A stretch of 30,495 nt of DNA from a virus. Below are positions 1 through 6,889 of this stretch, in pieces. The stretch lies in the IMG/VR virus record IMGVR_UViG_3300013297_000014, positions 1 to 30,495 of that record; one strand, written 5' to 3'. Every line of letters starts with the position of its first letter. Position 1 is the first letter of the stretch. The position numbers were made by a program, and so were the translations under genes. Under the pieces are notes generated by a model that was not told the origin of the DNA, did not search any database, and saw only the letters and a program-made list of their open reading frames with translations.

Positions 1-2
1 AC

Positions 3-311
3 GAAGCGCATCATGCCAAGGCGATTGCGGTCAGCCGCGCCTACGCCAAAGCACATCGTGAGGAGCTGATCGCCGCCAATCGTGTCTACTACCAGGCCAA
101 TCGCCAGCAGCTGCTTGAGCAAAAGCGTGTGTACTACCAGGAACGGCGTGAGCTGCTAAAGGCGAAAGCGAAAGCGCACCGGCCACATATTCCCACCTGG
201 TCCCGCGAGAAAGCGAAGCGGCGCAATCGGGCGAAGCACCAGATCTACTACCAGAATCACAAGCTGGCGCAGCGCCGGCGCTGGCTGGCCAGCCTGCGAG
301 GTGCGCCGTGA
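3..311 (+). CDS. Partial repeat-rich basic protein (5' end outside window)
   Basis: The frame is open to the left edge of the window, so the true start lies upstream; a GTG at 129 is only an internal codon. The visible 102 residues are rich in Arg, Lys and Gln and contain an imperfect repeat of about 13-14 residues built on a Tyr pair followed by Q-x-x-x-R and a Leu pair (VYYQANR, VYYQERR, IYYQNHK). Similar YYxxNRExL-type repeats occur, from memory, in many small phage proteins of unknown role, some next to HNH or endonuclease VII-like genes. A helical, nucleic-acid-binding function is possible but not shown. The stop overlaps the next gene's GTG start (GTGA), so it heads or continues the coupled small-gene chain. 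Confidence 0.6.
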   Translation, partial: EAHHAKAIAVSRAYAKAHREELIAANRVYYQANRQQLLEQKRVYYQERRELLKAKAKAHRPHIPTWSREKAKRRNRAKHQIYYQNHKLAQRRRWLASLRGAP

Positions 312-610
312 GCTTATCAAGTATTTATACCGAATTGCACCGCAACGCCGCGCGCACCGGGCAGGATCGGGCGATGGAGCTGAAGGGCGGCGCGCGCTTG
401 GCGGTGCGAGTCCAGGCCGGCGTCGTGACGTTGACTCTGTCACGTAAGGCGAAGAAATTAGGCGCGACCGAGATCGAGGTATTCAAGCGCGACTGCGGCG
501 TGCCCGAAACCGCGATCCGCTTTCCAGTGGAAGGCCAGCGCCTGAGTGATCACGAAGGTGAGCCGTGGCATTCAATCACCTACCGCTGGCGAGAGGATGG
601 AAGCGAATGA
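308..610 (+). CDS. Hypothetical protein, 100 aa
   Basis: The GTG start overlaps the stop of the preceding gene by four bases (GTGA), and its own stop overlaps the next ATG (ATGA), so it is embedded in a translationally coupled chain. The protein is soluble, with no signal peptide or membrane helix. The middle alternates basic and hydrophobic residues (VTLTLSRKAKK), suggesting beta strands, and the end is acidic. I do not recognise the family. Its position among small early phage genes suggests an accessory role, but nothing in the sequence identifies one. Confidence 0.65.
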   Translation: MSLSSIYTELHRNAARTGQDRAMELKGGARLAVRVQAGVVTLTLSRKAKKLGATEIEVFKRDCGVPETAIRFPVEGQRLSDHEGEPWHSITYRWREDGSE

Positions 611-846
611 GTGCGCTGTCACCATGTCCGCATTGCGGCAAGGTCGATGAAGTGTTCATCAATATCCGCGCCTACGGATGGGCAACCGAGTACTTCAGCA
701 CCGACGGCGCATACGAGTCCCTGGACATCGACAATGTGCTCTATACGAACGCAACGACGATCCGCTGCGCCTCGTGCCAGCGCGTGCGTCGTGACCTGGA
801 GCTCGTCTCCGACAATGAGCACCGATGTGTAAGGAAGAAACCATGA
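607..846 (+). CDS. Small zinc-ribbon-like protein, 79 aa
   Basis: I chose the ATG at 607 over an in-frame upstream ATG at 565 because it overlaps the preceding stop by four bases (ATGA), like every neighbouring junction. Near the N-terminus is a CPHC knuckle (residues 7-10) and further on a CASC knuckle in mid-protein, the usual spacing of a zinc ribbon. The region between is aromatic and acidic. Phage zinc-ribbon miniproteins often bind nucleic acid or RNA polymerase, but the target here is unknown. It is the first of several Cys-knuckle miniproteins in this operon. Confidence 0.7.
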   Translation: MSALSPCPHCGKVDEVFINIRAYGWATEYFSTDGAYESLDIDNVLYTNATTIRCASCQRVRRDLELVSDNEHRCVRKKP

Positions 847-1070
847 CCGAAGCCAAGAGTCACCTGGTCCGCGCCGGCGGTGGTCGCATCCGCGTGCTGC
901 GCCTCTTCGCCGGAGCGACGACCTACGCGCTGCGGTACGAGGTGCAGAGAGATGAAGATATGTGTCGCGAGTGCGGATGCACCGATATTTTCGGCTGCGC
1001 AGGCGGCTGCTCCTGGGTGAATGCCAGCCATACGCTGTGTACACGGTGCGCGAATAGGATAAGCCAGTGA
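843..1070 (+). CDS. Cys-rich phage miniprotein, 75 aa
   Basis: The ATG at 843 overlaps the previous stop (ATGA); an in-frame ATG at 825 would overlap more and is less likely. The C-terminal half has the arrangement CRECGC, then GCAGGCSW, then CTRC. This cysteine and tryptophan spacing is one I recall from many short uncharacterised phage and prophage proteins and it probably binds zinc. The N-terminal half has a short basic beta-like stretch (IRVLRLF). No enzymatic motif is visible. It is coupled on both sides, with GTGA at its stop. Confidence 0.7.
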   Translation: MTEAKSHLVRAGGGRIRVLRLFAGATTYALRYEVQRDEDMCRECGCTDIFGCAGGCSWVNASHTLCTRCANRISQ

Positions 1071-1282
1071 CCGTCAAGCTCATTGCCAGCCGCGCCTACC
1101 ACTGCGGCAATTGCGCCCTCTGGCGTCGCTCGGTCGGTTGCACGATGCCAGCGACGCCGGCCACCGTGAATTGCGGTCGCACGGCATTCGACGACCTGTG
1201 TGAGCAGTGGTATCCGTCGCACCTATCCGCGCGGATGGGTACGCGGCAGTGGCGCAAGAGAAGGAAAAAGGAGTCGACGTGA
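1067..1282 (+). CDS. Cys-rich hypothetical miniprotein, 71 aa
   Basis: The GTG start overlaps the previous stop (GTGA) and the stop overlaps the next GTG (GTGA). Cysteines occur as CGNC, then single Cys in VGC, NCG and LCE contexts, enough for one zinc site. The tail is very basic (RKRRKK), which suggests nucleic-acid contact. It does not belong to a family I can name. Just before its stop the DNA carries a strong purine-rich ribosome site (AAGGAG near 1268-1273) that serves the next gene, so the junction combines coupling with an independent ribosome site. Confidence 0.65.
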   Translation: MTVKLIASRAYHCGNCALWRRSVGCTMPATPATVNCGRTAFDDLCEQWYPSHLSARMGTRQWRKRRKKEST

Positions 1283-1755
1283 GCAAAGGACGCACGCCAC
1301 CGCCGGCGACGATCGACCACGCCGCGCAGTTGCGCGATCGGCTGGGCAAGGCGGCATACGAGGCCGCATTTGACCACGAGCCGGTGCCGTGGGCAGAGAC
1401 TGACGAACGACGGCGCGAGCGGTACCGCGTTATCGGCCAGGCGGTCATGGACGTGATCGTCACCAAGGACGACCGGCGCGGCGACTTCAGTGTCAGCTCG
1501 ATCTATGGCTACAAAAACCAGAAGCCGTATGTGAATGTCGAAGTGTCCGTGTCGCCGATGCAAATGAGTCCAGCCAAGGCACGCGAGATCGCGCTGATGC
1601 TGCTGGAAAGCGCGGATGCCGCAGAGTCAGACGCCGTGCTGATCGGGTACGCGCGCGACGTGCTCGACCTGGACGATCGCGGCGCCGCGCAGCTGCTCGA
1701 CCAGTTCAGGAAGTATCGCGACAAGCAGCGCGGCGCGGAGGTAGACAGCGCATGA
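1279..1755 (+). CDS. Hypothetical protein, 158 aa
   Basis: I place the start at GTG 1279, where it overlaps the preceding stop and follows an AAGGAG ribosome site by about five bases; an upstream in-frame GTG at 1207 would overlap the previous gene by 76 bases. The protein is soluble and charged. Its centre is beta-rich (DFSVSSIYGY, VNVEVSVS) and its C-terminus helical (LLDQFRKYRDKQ). No catalytic motif is recognisable. It ends in an ATGA overlap with the next gene. The function is unknown. Confidence 0.7.
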   Translation: MSKGRTPPPATIDHAAQLRDRLGKAAYEAAFDHEPVPWAETDERRRERYRVIGQAVMDVIVTKDDRRGDFSVSSIYGYKNQKPYVNVEVSVSPMQMSPAKAREIALMLLESADAAESDAVLIGYARDVLDLDDRGAAQLLDQFRKYRDKQRGAEVDSA

Positions 1756-1994
1756 GCGCCGACAATCCATTAAAGTTTCTTCTTTACGAATTACCGGCCT
1801 ACATCGAACCCGTGCCACTGGCCGCGCTGATGGAGCGCTATCGCGCGAACAAAGTCGCCTACGAGCGCGAGATCAAGATCCGCCATGCCGAGCGCGTGGT
1901 CAAGGTCATCGAGCGGCGGAACGATTCGAGCGAGGCGGCGCGGCTGGAGAGATGGCAGGCCAAGCTGGCCAGGCTGAAGGAGAATCAGCTATGA
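1752..1994 (+). CDS. Hypothetical helical protein, 80 aa
   Basis: The ATG start overlaps the previous stop by four bases. From about residue 25 the protein is almost entirely charged helix rich in Arg, Glu and Lys, with heptad-like spacing, so a coiled coil or a dimeric helix is likely. No Cys pairs or catalytic motif are present. It lies in the coupled chain between a 158-aa unknown and a zinc-binding-type miniprotein. Confidence 0.65.
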   Translation: MSADNPLKFLLYELPAYIEPVPLAALMERYRANKVAYEREIKIRHAERVVKVIERRNDSSEAARLERWQAKLARLKENQL

Positions 1995-2224
1995 AGGCAA
2001 TCACCTGGTTCAAATACAGCCCGAGCGCCGGCGACCCGTCGTGTCTCTGCTCGTGGTGCGAGGCACCGATCGCCGACGACGAAGCGCCGATCCTGCGCCT
2101 GTGGAGTACGGCGAACAACACTGAGGCGCGCTTTCACCTGCGCTGCGCGGCCGCGGCGGGCGTCATTTCAGCGCCGCCGATCCGCGACACCTTTGCTGAC
2201 TTCGACGATGGGGATGTGCAATGA
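1991..2224 (+). CDS. Small Cys/His protein, possible zinc finger, 77 aa
   Basis: I chose the ATG at 1991 because it overlaps the upstream stop (ATGA); an earlier in-frame start at 1952 would lie inside the previous gene. The protein has CLCSWCE near residue 18 and then FHLRC in the middle, giving a C-x2-C and H-x2-C pair that could hold one zinc ion. The C-terminus is acidic. I know no named family. It overlaps the next gene by ATGA. Confidence 0.65.
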   Translation: MKAITWFKYSPSAGDPSCLCSWCEAPIADDEAPILRLWSTANNTEARFHLRCAAAAGVISAPPIRDTFADFDDGDVQ

Positions 2225-2520
2225 CCGACGACGACCCGATCGACCTCGGCCCGTGTTGTGCCTGTCGCACCGTCGGCCCAACCGTGCGCACCATCATGAT
2301 GCTCTCCGTTCGCGCGCCGGGTGGCCACGGCTGGGGCTGTCTCCAGTGCGGACTTCCGCAAGCGGGCGCGATCGCGGTGCTGTGCGACCGCTGTTTGGAG
2401 ACGAATGCGCCGATCCTCGACGTGTGCTACGGCTACCCGAGCAGCGGCGGGCGCGTGGCGCGCGAGTCGTGTGTCGAGCCGTTCGATCACGATATGCGCA
2501 TGCATCCGGGTGAACGATGA
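2221..2520 (+). CDS. Cys-rich protein, probable double zinc knuckle, 99 aa
   Basis: Starts in an ATGA overlap. Cysteine pairs appear as CCAC near residue 12, CLQC near residue 40 and CDRC near residue 55, with further single Cys after that. Two zinc-binding knuckles of the rubredoxin or ribbon type are therefore plausible. The stretch between the first two pairs is beta-like and contains several glycines. It has no hydrolase or nuclease motif that I can see. It directly precedes, and is coupled to, the sigma-like gene. Confidence 0.68.
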   Translation: MTDDDPIDLGPCCACRTVGPTVRTIMMLSVRAPGGHGWGCLQCGLPQAGAIAVLCDRCLETNAPILDVCYGYPSSGGRVARESCVEPFDHDMRMHPGER

Positions 2521-3023
2521 CGGACATCCTTGACCTATCCGACCGGGCGGCGCGCTGCGTCCTTGGTCGTGGCCACTGGACACGGCAGGACTGGGAGGAC
2601 GCGAAACAGGAGGCCGCCGCCGCGATCTGGGCCGAGGGCGATCGCCATGAAGGCATCCTGTTCATCGCAGCCAAACACGCGATCATCGACTGGCTGCGCC
2701 GCTGGCTGCGCTCGCCGCGCGGCTGCGAATACCTGGATTATATCGACCACGCCCGCCCGCCCGATGCTGCGCCGGATATATCGCACCTTGCTTCGCTCGC
2801 GCCGTGGCTTGAACAGCAGCGGGCCATGAAAGTCAACGAGGACATCCGCTATCTGGAGCTGATTGTGCAGGGCTATTCGACCGACGGGATCGCGCTCGAA
2901 ATGGGGTTGACACGGCGGCGTGTCTATGCCATTCGTGAGCGGCTACTGCCGCGCCTGGAGCGCATCGCGCGCGGCGAGACACCAGCACATCCCTACGGCG
3001 CGCGGCGACAGGTGGCAGCATGA
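2517..3023 (+). CDS. Sigma-70-like transcription factor, 168 aa
   Basis: The N-terminal half resembles sigma region 2: an acidic helix (WEDAKQEAAAAIW, about residues 26-38) is followed by an aromatic, basic helix (KHAIIDWLRRWLRS, about residues 53-67), the usual core-binding and -10-recognising arrangement. The C-terminal part (about residues 110-150) has a region 4-type helix-turn-helix (YSTDGIALEMGLTRRRVYAI). Length fits an ECF-size factor. It probably redirects host RNA polymerase to phage promoters. It is coupled by ATGA on both sides. A non-sigma, sigma-derived HTH regulator is the alternative. A second, ECF-like gene lies at 30309. Confidence 0.7.
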   Translation: MTDILDLSDRAARCVLGRGHWTRQDWEDAKQEAAAAIWAEGDRHEGILFIAAKHAIIDWLRRWLRSPRGCEYLDYIDHARPPDAAPDISHLASLAPWLEQQRAMKVNEDIRYLELIVQGYSTDGIALEMGLTRRRVYAIRERLLPRLERIARGETPAHPYGARRQVAA

Positions 3024-3346
3024 CCGAGCGCGCAACCATCACCGCCGACGCCATCCTGCCCGATATGCTGCTCGTGACCGCGCGGATGTGGATCTGGCGA
3101 TTGCGCGAGCTGGACGATGCCACGTTCGACGCGACGTTTCGTGAATGGACGGATGAAGCGTGGGCAGAGGCGAACGGCGTATTCAGTGAGGACGTGCTGC
3201 TGCTCAGTCGAAAGAAGGGCGACACCGCGCGGGCATTCAACGCGCTCGCAAAGATGATTGCCGCCTTATCCTTTGTCCCTGGCGGCGTGACGGTGTTCAA
3301 TACGCACTACGAAGCAACAAGGGAAAAGGACGCGCCCGATGCCTGA
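3020..3346 (+). CDS. Hypothetical protein, 108 aa
   Basis: ATGA overlap with the sigma-like gene. The protein is acidic and helical, with a run of Trp and acidic residues (MWIWRLRELDD, REWTDEAW) and no Cys pairs. It has no signal sequence. Immediate coupling to the sigma-like gene raises the possibility of a regulatory partner such as an anti-sigma protein, but that is only position-based. It ends eight bases into the next ATG. Confidence 0.6.
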   Translation: MTERATITADAILPDMLLVTARMWIWRLRELDDATFDATFREWTDEAWAEANGVFSEDVLLLSRKKGDTARAFNALAKMIAALSFVPGGVTVFNTHYEATREKDAPDA

Positions 3347-3529
3347 CATCCGACTGGCCTACAAGACGCCGCGCGGCATGGCGCACTACGAATCCGGCAG
3401 CGGCCTGCGCGGTGCCCCGACGTACCGCCTGGGCACCCAGCGGCTGAGTCACGCGGCGGTGCTGGCGCTGTGCGGTCGGCGGCGATCGAAGGGGAGAAGG
3501 GTGCCGGCGCGAAGGGAGGTGACGAGTGA
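3339..3529 (+). CDS. Small hypothetical gene, probably frame-disrupted
   Basis: An ATG at 3339 overlaps the previous stop by eight bases and begins a plausible protein up to about residue 46 (ending near LALCG). From there the same frame reads an unlikely Arg-rich sequence for another 500 bases over the next genes. In the -1 frame the sequence becomes natural again (AAIEGEKGAGAKGGDE) and stops at 3527-3529, exactly overlapping the GTG start of the next gene. The simplest reading is one gene of about 63 codons with a missing base, or a frameshift, near 3470-3485. Function unknown. Confidence 0.4.
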
Positions 3530-3783
3530 GCGAGAGTGCAACGGTACAAATGCTTGTGCAGATCAAAACGTGGATCGCGCACTATCAGGAGGACGGGGTA
3601 TCGTTGTGCCGTCAAGCCCCGCGACAGAAGCCAGAGAATTACGAGCTCCTGATGGTACAGATTCCTGTTGCCGAGCCATATCTCGGCTATGTCATCACAA
3701 CCAACCGACTCGTCCATGTGTGCGACACATGCCGCGCGATCGTAGAAGTCGCTGCATACGAAGCGGCGGAGAAAGCGAGGTGA
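3526..3783 (+). CDS. Hypothetical protein, 85 aa
   Basis: The GTG start overlaps a TGA (GTGA) at the end of the preceding frame-disrupted gene. The protein has one C-x2-C pair (CDTC) near the C-terminus and an upstream single Cys, so a zinc site is possible but incomplete. The body mixes helix and strand with no recognisable motif. An 18-bp sequence spanning the junction (3516-3533) recurs exactly at its own 3' end (3777-3794), so this gene is bracketed by short direct repeats, as if it had been inserted or duplicated as a cassette. Confidence 0.6.
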   Translation: MSESATVQMLVQIKTWIAHYQEDGVSLCRQAPRQKPENYELLMVQIPVAEPYLGYVITTNRLVHVCDTCRAIVEVAAYEAAEKAR

Positions 3784-3786
3784 CGA

Positions 3787-4376
3787 GTGAGCGAACCGAC
3801 CTACACGATCAGCGCCGACGGGAAGGCGATCACCTGTCACCGCTGCGGCATGACGAGCTATCACAAGATGGACGTGTCCACGCGCTACTGCGGCGCATGC
3901 CGGATGTTCCACGAAAGCGAGCTGCCAATGAACAAGGATGCCGATTACTGGCGTATTCAGGCACAAGACACGCTGGCCAGCCTCCATGAAGCCGAGCGCG
4001 AGAATGCCGAGCTGCGGCGGCGGCTCGACACCGTGATGCACACTGGCGATATGGAGCACGCCCGGATGGCCGCGCTGATCGAGGCCTGCGAGGCGACCCC
4101 GCGTTCATCGAAAGCTACGCGCCCGACTCGTATCTGGCGCGGATGCAGCCGACGTTCTACGCCAACTTCCGTGTCTATGGCAAGAATGCGCGGGCGGCGG
4201 TGCAGGCGTGCCGTGTGCAGGCGGATGCGATGCTCTCAGAGCTGGCAGCCGCGCGGGCGGTGGTCGAAGCGGCGCGCACCACGCACAACGGCGCGAGTGT
4301 TGAGACACGACTGAAGGGCATGCGTGCGCTCGGCATGGCGCTGGATGCCTACGACGCAGGGAAAGCGAATGACTGA
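3787..4376 (+). pseudogene. Zinc-knuckle plus coiled-coil protein, split by a -1 frame break
   Basis: The start is GTG 3787. The first part has CHRCG, CGAC and flanking His (a zinc ribbon, residues 16-37), then an acidic coiled coil (EAERENAELRRRL). The natural reading runs in frame to the Glu codon at 4090-4092. The sequence then makes sense only in the -1 frame (GDPAFIESYAPDSYLARM and on), ending at the TGA at 4374-4376, where the next ATG begins. Adding one G to the GG at 4092-4093 would restore one protein of about 196 aa. No classic slippery heptamer is visible there, so a deletion or sequencing error is more likely than programmed frameshifting. Confidence 0.6.
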
Positions 4377-4830
4377 CCGCTACGCCGCGAAAACAGAAGT
4401 CCCGATCGAGCGCTCGCGGGCCGAGATCGAGCGCGCCCTGGTACGCTATGGCGCGACGGGCTTCATGTACGCCTGGGAAGATGATAACCAAGCGATCGCC
4501 TTCAAGATCCACGATCGCCATATTCGCATCATCTTGCCAACGCCGGCGCTCTCTGACTATGAGATCACGGACGGCGGGCAGCGGCGCGGCAGTGAGGCGC
4601 AGCGCCGTGCGTATGACCAGGCCAAGCGCCAGCGCTGGCGCGCGCTCGTGCTGATTGTCAAGGCCAAATTGGAGGCGATCGCGGCTGGGATCTCAACGAT
4701 TGAACGCGAGTTCATGGCCGATGTGGTACTTCCAAACAATGCGACAGTCGGCCAGTGGCTCGCGCCGCAGATCGAAGCAGCCTACGAGTCGGGCAGGATG
4801 CCACCGCTGCTACCAGGAGGGAACGAGTGA
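4369..4830 (+). CDS. Conserved phage hypothetical protein, 153 aa
   Basis: I chose ATG 4369, which overlaps the previous stop by eight bases, over an upstream in-frame ATG at 4324. The protein matches, from memory, a widespread uncharacterised phage family. Its landmarks are an N-terminal helix with R-S-R-A-E-I-E, a YGATGFMYAW motif, a RIILPTP strand, a QRWRAL then VIVKAKLEAI-like helix, and a late VLPNNATVGQWLAPQIE motif. The family is common in phages of GC-rich bacteria and its role is unknown. Length is normal for it. It overlaps the following GTG. Confidence 0.75.
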   Translation: MTDRYAAKTEVPIERSRAEIERALVRYGATGFMYAWEDDNQAIAFKIHDRHIRIILPTPALSDYEITDGGQRRGSEAQRRAYDQAKRQRWRALVLIVKAKLEAIAAGISTIEREFMADVVLPNNATVGQWLAPQIEAAYESGRMPPLLPGGNE

Positions 4831-5105
4831 AAACCTTGACCTACGACGACTACCTGCGGCTCACGGGCCTGCTGGTCTTAGCGGCCGATCATCGCCGCAT
4901 GCTGGAGTCGATCGAGCAGAGCGCGCTCAGCATCACCGGCGAAGAAAAGGATGGCCATACCTCAGATTGCATCTGGGGCCAGGATTACAGCCCAGAGCAC
5001 CTGCTGGAGCTGCTATCCATCCCACTTCCCACGCCGTCGACCCCGCACCAGGCCGCCGGCGCGATGTCGATCGTGAAGCAGTTCGACGACTTCAAGGAAG
5101 AGTAG
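4827..5105 (+). CDS. Hypothetical protein, 92 aa
   Basis: The GTG at 4827 lies in a GTGA overlap and follows an AGGAGG ribosome site at 4815-4820. An upstream in-frame ATG at 4755 would cover the end of the previous gene and is rejected. The protein is acidic and mostly helical, with a leucine-rich N-terminal helix (LTGLLVLAADHRRML) and no recognisable domain. It is the last member of the tightly coupled small-gene chain; the next gene starts seven bases after its stop. Confidence 0.65.
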   Translation: MKTLTYDDYLRLTGLLVLAADHRRMLESIEQSALSITGEEKDGHTSDCIWGQDYSPEHLLELLSIPLPTPSTPHQAAGAMSIVKQFDDFKEE

Positions 5106-5112
5106 CACCGTT

Positions 5113-6105
5113 ATGCGAATCTATGACATCCTGCGCACCGTTGACCCGAGCTTTCCGAGCGCAACCGCGTTCATCGCCGACCAGATCGCCATCAAGATCG
5201 ACGGTGAGGAGGCCCAGGACTTCACCAACTGGCCACCCTCGGCGTACGGCAATATCGCGCCGCCATATCCGGCCTTCTTTGTCGAGGCCCGCACGGTGTT
5301 GAAGACGGCCGGCATCGTGGAGCTGCTCGTACCGCCGTCTGTCCGGCTTCTTCCGGGCTATCAGGGCGCGCGGCTCGAAGGCGCCGGCGAGGAGATGACG
5401 GTTGATCGCGCGCTATATTTCGAGGATGTGACCGAGCAGCCGCGCATCAAGGCCCAGGAATACCTGTTCGGCGATCCACAGCCCGCTGCTACATGCTGGG
5501 TGCTGGCGCTGTTCGGCTTTATGCGCGTGGACAACGGCGATATCAGTCTGTTCCCTGGCCACGCGTATCTGCACATCGGCGCAGACGGCCGGTTGCTCGA
5601 CGACACGGCTGGCATTCATATGGTGGAGTATCCAGACGACCAGCTGATACCTGGCGCTGACTATAACCCGATGACGCAGCTGGCCAGCTTCGTCCCGTTC
5701 GGCCTGTTCGCGATCAAGGCATTGCACGATCGCTGCGAGGTCGAGCTGGTCACACCGAGCCGCCAGGTGCGGAGGCGCATGGAGCGGAAAGAGGGGATCA
5801 CACCGCAGCGCTATTACATTCTGAAGGTCAATACTCCCACGCCGCAGCGGCGCTATGCCAAGCCGCCCGAGATGAAGCCAGAGGCCGAGAAGCCAGGCGT
5901 GAGAAGGCATGATGTGCGTGGTCACTTCCACTTTTACACCAAGCAAAAGCCACTGTTTGGCCGCATCGCGGGTGCGGTCTGGATCCCGCCACATCAGCGC
6001 GGGAAGGAGGAAGTCGGGGCCATCAAGAAAGACTACCTGATCAGAGAGGCCGCACTGCCAGAGAGCAACCCTGAGTACGCGCCGACCGAGGACTCGCCGT
6101 TTTAA
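5113..6105 (+). CDS. Conserved phage-type hypothetical protein, 330 aa
   Basis: ATG 5113 begins a soluble 330-residue protein. The first two thirds are alpha/beta without a motif I can name. The C-terminal part (about residues 260-300) has VRRHDVRGHFHFY, then FGRIAGAVWIPPHQRG. This H-x-V-R-G-H ... W-x-x-x-H-x-R-G pattern is, from memory, shared by a broad set of uncharacterised actinophage and plasmid proteins, and the paired His could bind metal or nucleic acid. The gene sits 28 bases upstream of parA and may belong to the same operon. No enzymatic claim is justified. Confidence 0.65.
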   Translation: MRIYDILRTVDPSFPSATAFIADQIAIKIDGEEAQDFTNWPPSAYGNIAPPYPAFFVEARTVLKTAGIVELLVPPSVRLLPGYQGARLEGAGEEMTVDRALYFEDVTEQPRIKAQEYLFGDPQPAATCWVLALFGFMRVDNGDISLFPGHAYLHIGADGRLLDDTAGIHMVEYPDDQLIPGADYNPMTQLASFVPFGLFAIKALHDRCEVELVTPSRQVRRRMERKEGITPQRYYILKVNTPTPQRRYAKPPEMKPEAEKPGVRRHDVRGHFHFYTKQKPLFGRIAGAVWIPPHQRGKEEVGAIKKDYLIREAALPESNPEYAPTEDSPF

Positions 6106-6133
6106 TCGACGACTACCGAAAGGAGATCCCCGT

Positions 6134-6889
6134 ATGATCATCGCCATCACCATGCAGAAGGGCGGCGTCGGCAAGACCACGACCACGCTGGCGCTCGGGT
6201 CGGAGCTGGCCAGAAGCGGCGCGCGGGTGCTCCTGATCGACCTCGACCCGCAGGCCAGCTTGACCGAGGGCATCGGCGTCACGCCCGAGCAGCTCGACGG
6301 CACGATCTACGAAGCGATGCTCGACCCATCATGCGCCGAAGCGGTCACGATCACCTCCGAGTACGGCGTCGACCTGATTGGGGCCACGCTCAATCTCGCC
6401 GGCGCGGAGCTGTCATTCGCCGGGCGCTTCGGTCGCGAGCTGCTGCTACGGCAGGCGCTGGCCCCGCTGCGCAGCCACTACGACTACATTCTGATTGATT
6501 CCCCACCGGGACTGGGCATCTTCACCGTGAACGCGCTCGTGGCCGCGGACGCGCTGATCATTCCGCTCCAGGCGCACGTGTTCGCAATGGATCAGATGGC
6601 ACAGATGGAGTCGACCATCACGATGATCCGCCAGATGAACCCTAGTCTCAGCATCGGCGGGATTGTGGTCACGATGGTTGGTCGCACGAATATCAACGCC
6701 GCGATCGAGGCGGCCGCGCGCGCTCGGTATGGAGACCTGGTGTTCGACATCACCATCCCGCATTCGGTCAAGATTATCGAGGCGCCCGCGGCCGGGCAGC
6801 CGATCACCGTGTACGCGCCAGAGAGCAGCGGAGCCGCGGCGTACCGGGCCTTAGCTGAGGAAGTGAGGGAGCGATGGCCGATAAGCTAG
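6134..6889 (+). CDS. parA: ParA-family partition ATPase
   Basis: A deviant Walker A motif KGGVGKTTT lies at residues 9-17, with the signature first lysine of ParA/MinD proteins. It is followed by an A' motif (LLIDLDPQ, about 33-40) and a Walker B-like IDSPPG segment near residue 120. The length of 251 aa is typical of chromosomal-type or type Ib ParA without an N-terminal HTH. Such ATPases dimerise on ATP, bind DNA non-specifically and move a ParB-bound centromere. A good AGGAG ribosome site lies ten bases before the ATG. It overlaps the downstream ParB-domain gene by 16 bases. On a phage genome this argues for maintenance as a low-copy plasmid prophage. Confidence 0.92.
   Translation: MIIAITMQKGGVGKTTTTLALGSELARSGARVLLIDLDPQASLTEGIGVTPEQLDGTIYEAMLDPSCAEAVTITSEYGVDLIGATLNLAGAELSFAGRFGRELLLRQALAPLRSHYDYILIDSPPGLGIFTVNALVAADALIIPLQAHVFAMDQMAQMESTITMIRQMNPSLSIGGIVVTMVGRTNINAAIEAAARARYGDLVFDITIPHSVKIIEAPAAGQPITVYAPESSGAAAYRALAEEVRERWPIS

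Noticed and set aside
2909-2936. TTGACA on the + strand within the sigma-like gene
   Set aside because: No -10 hexamer at 16-18 bases and no following gene start, so probably chance.
3530-3989. Long continuation of the 3339 frame to 3989
   Set aside because: Beyond about 3480 the product is unnatural and overlaps two better genes, so I treat it as read-through after a frame break.
5413-6303. 296-codon open frame on the - strand
   Set aside because: It covers the 330-aa protein and the start of parA on the opposite strand and shows no natural protein pattern.
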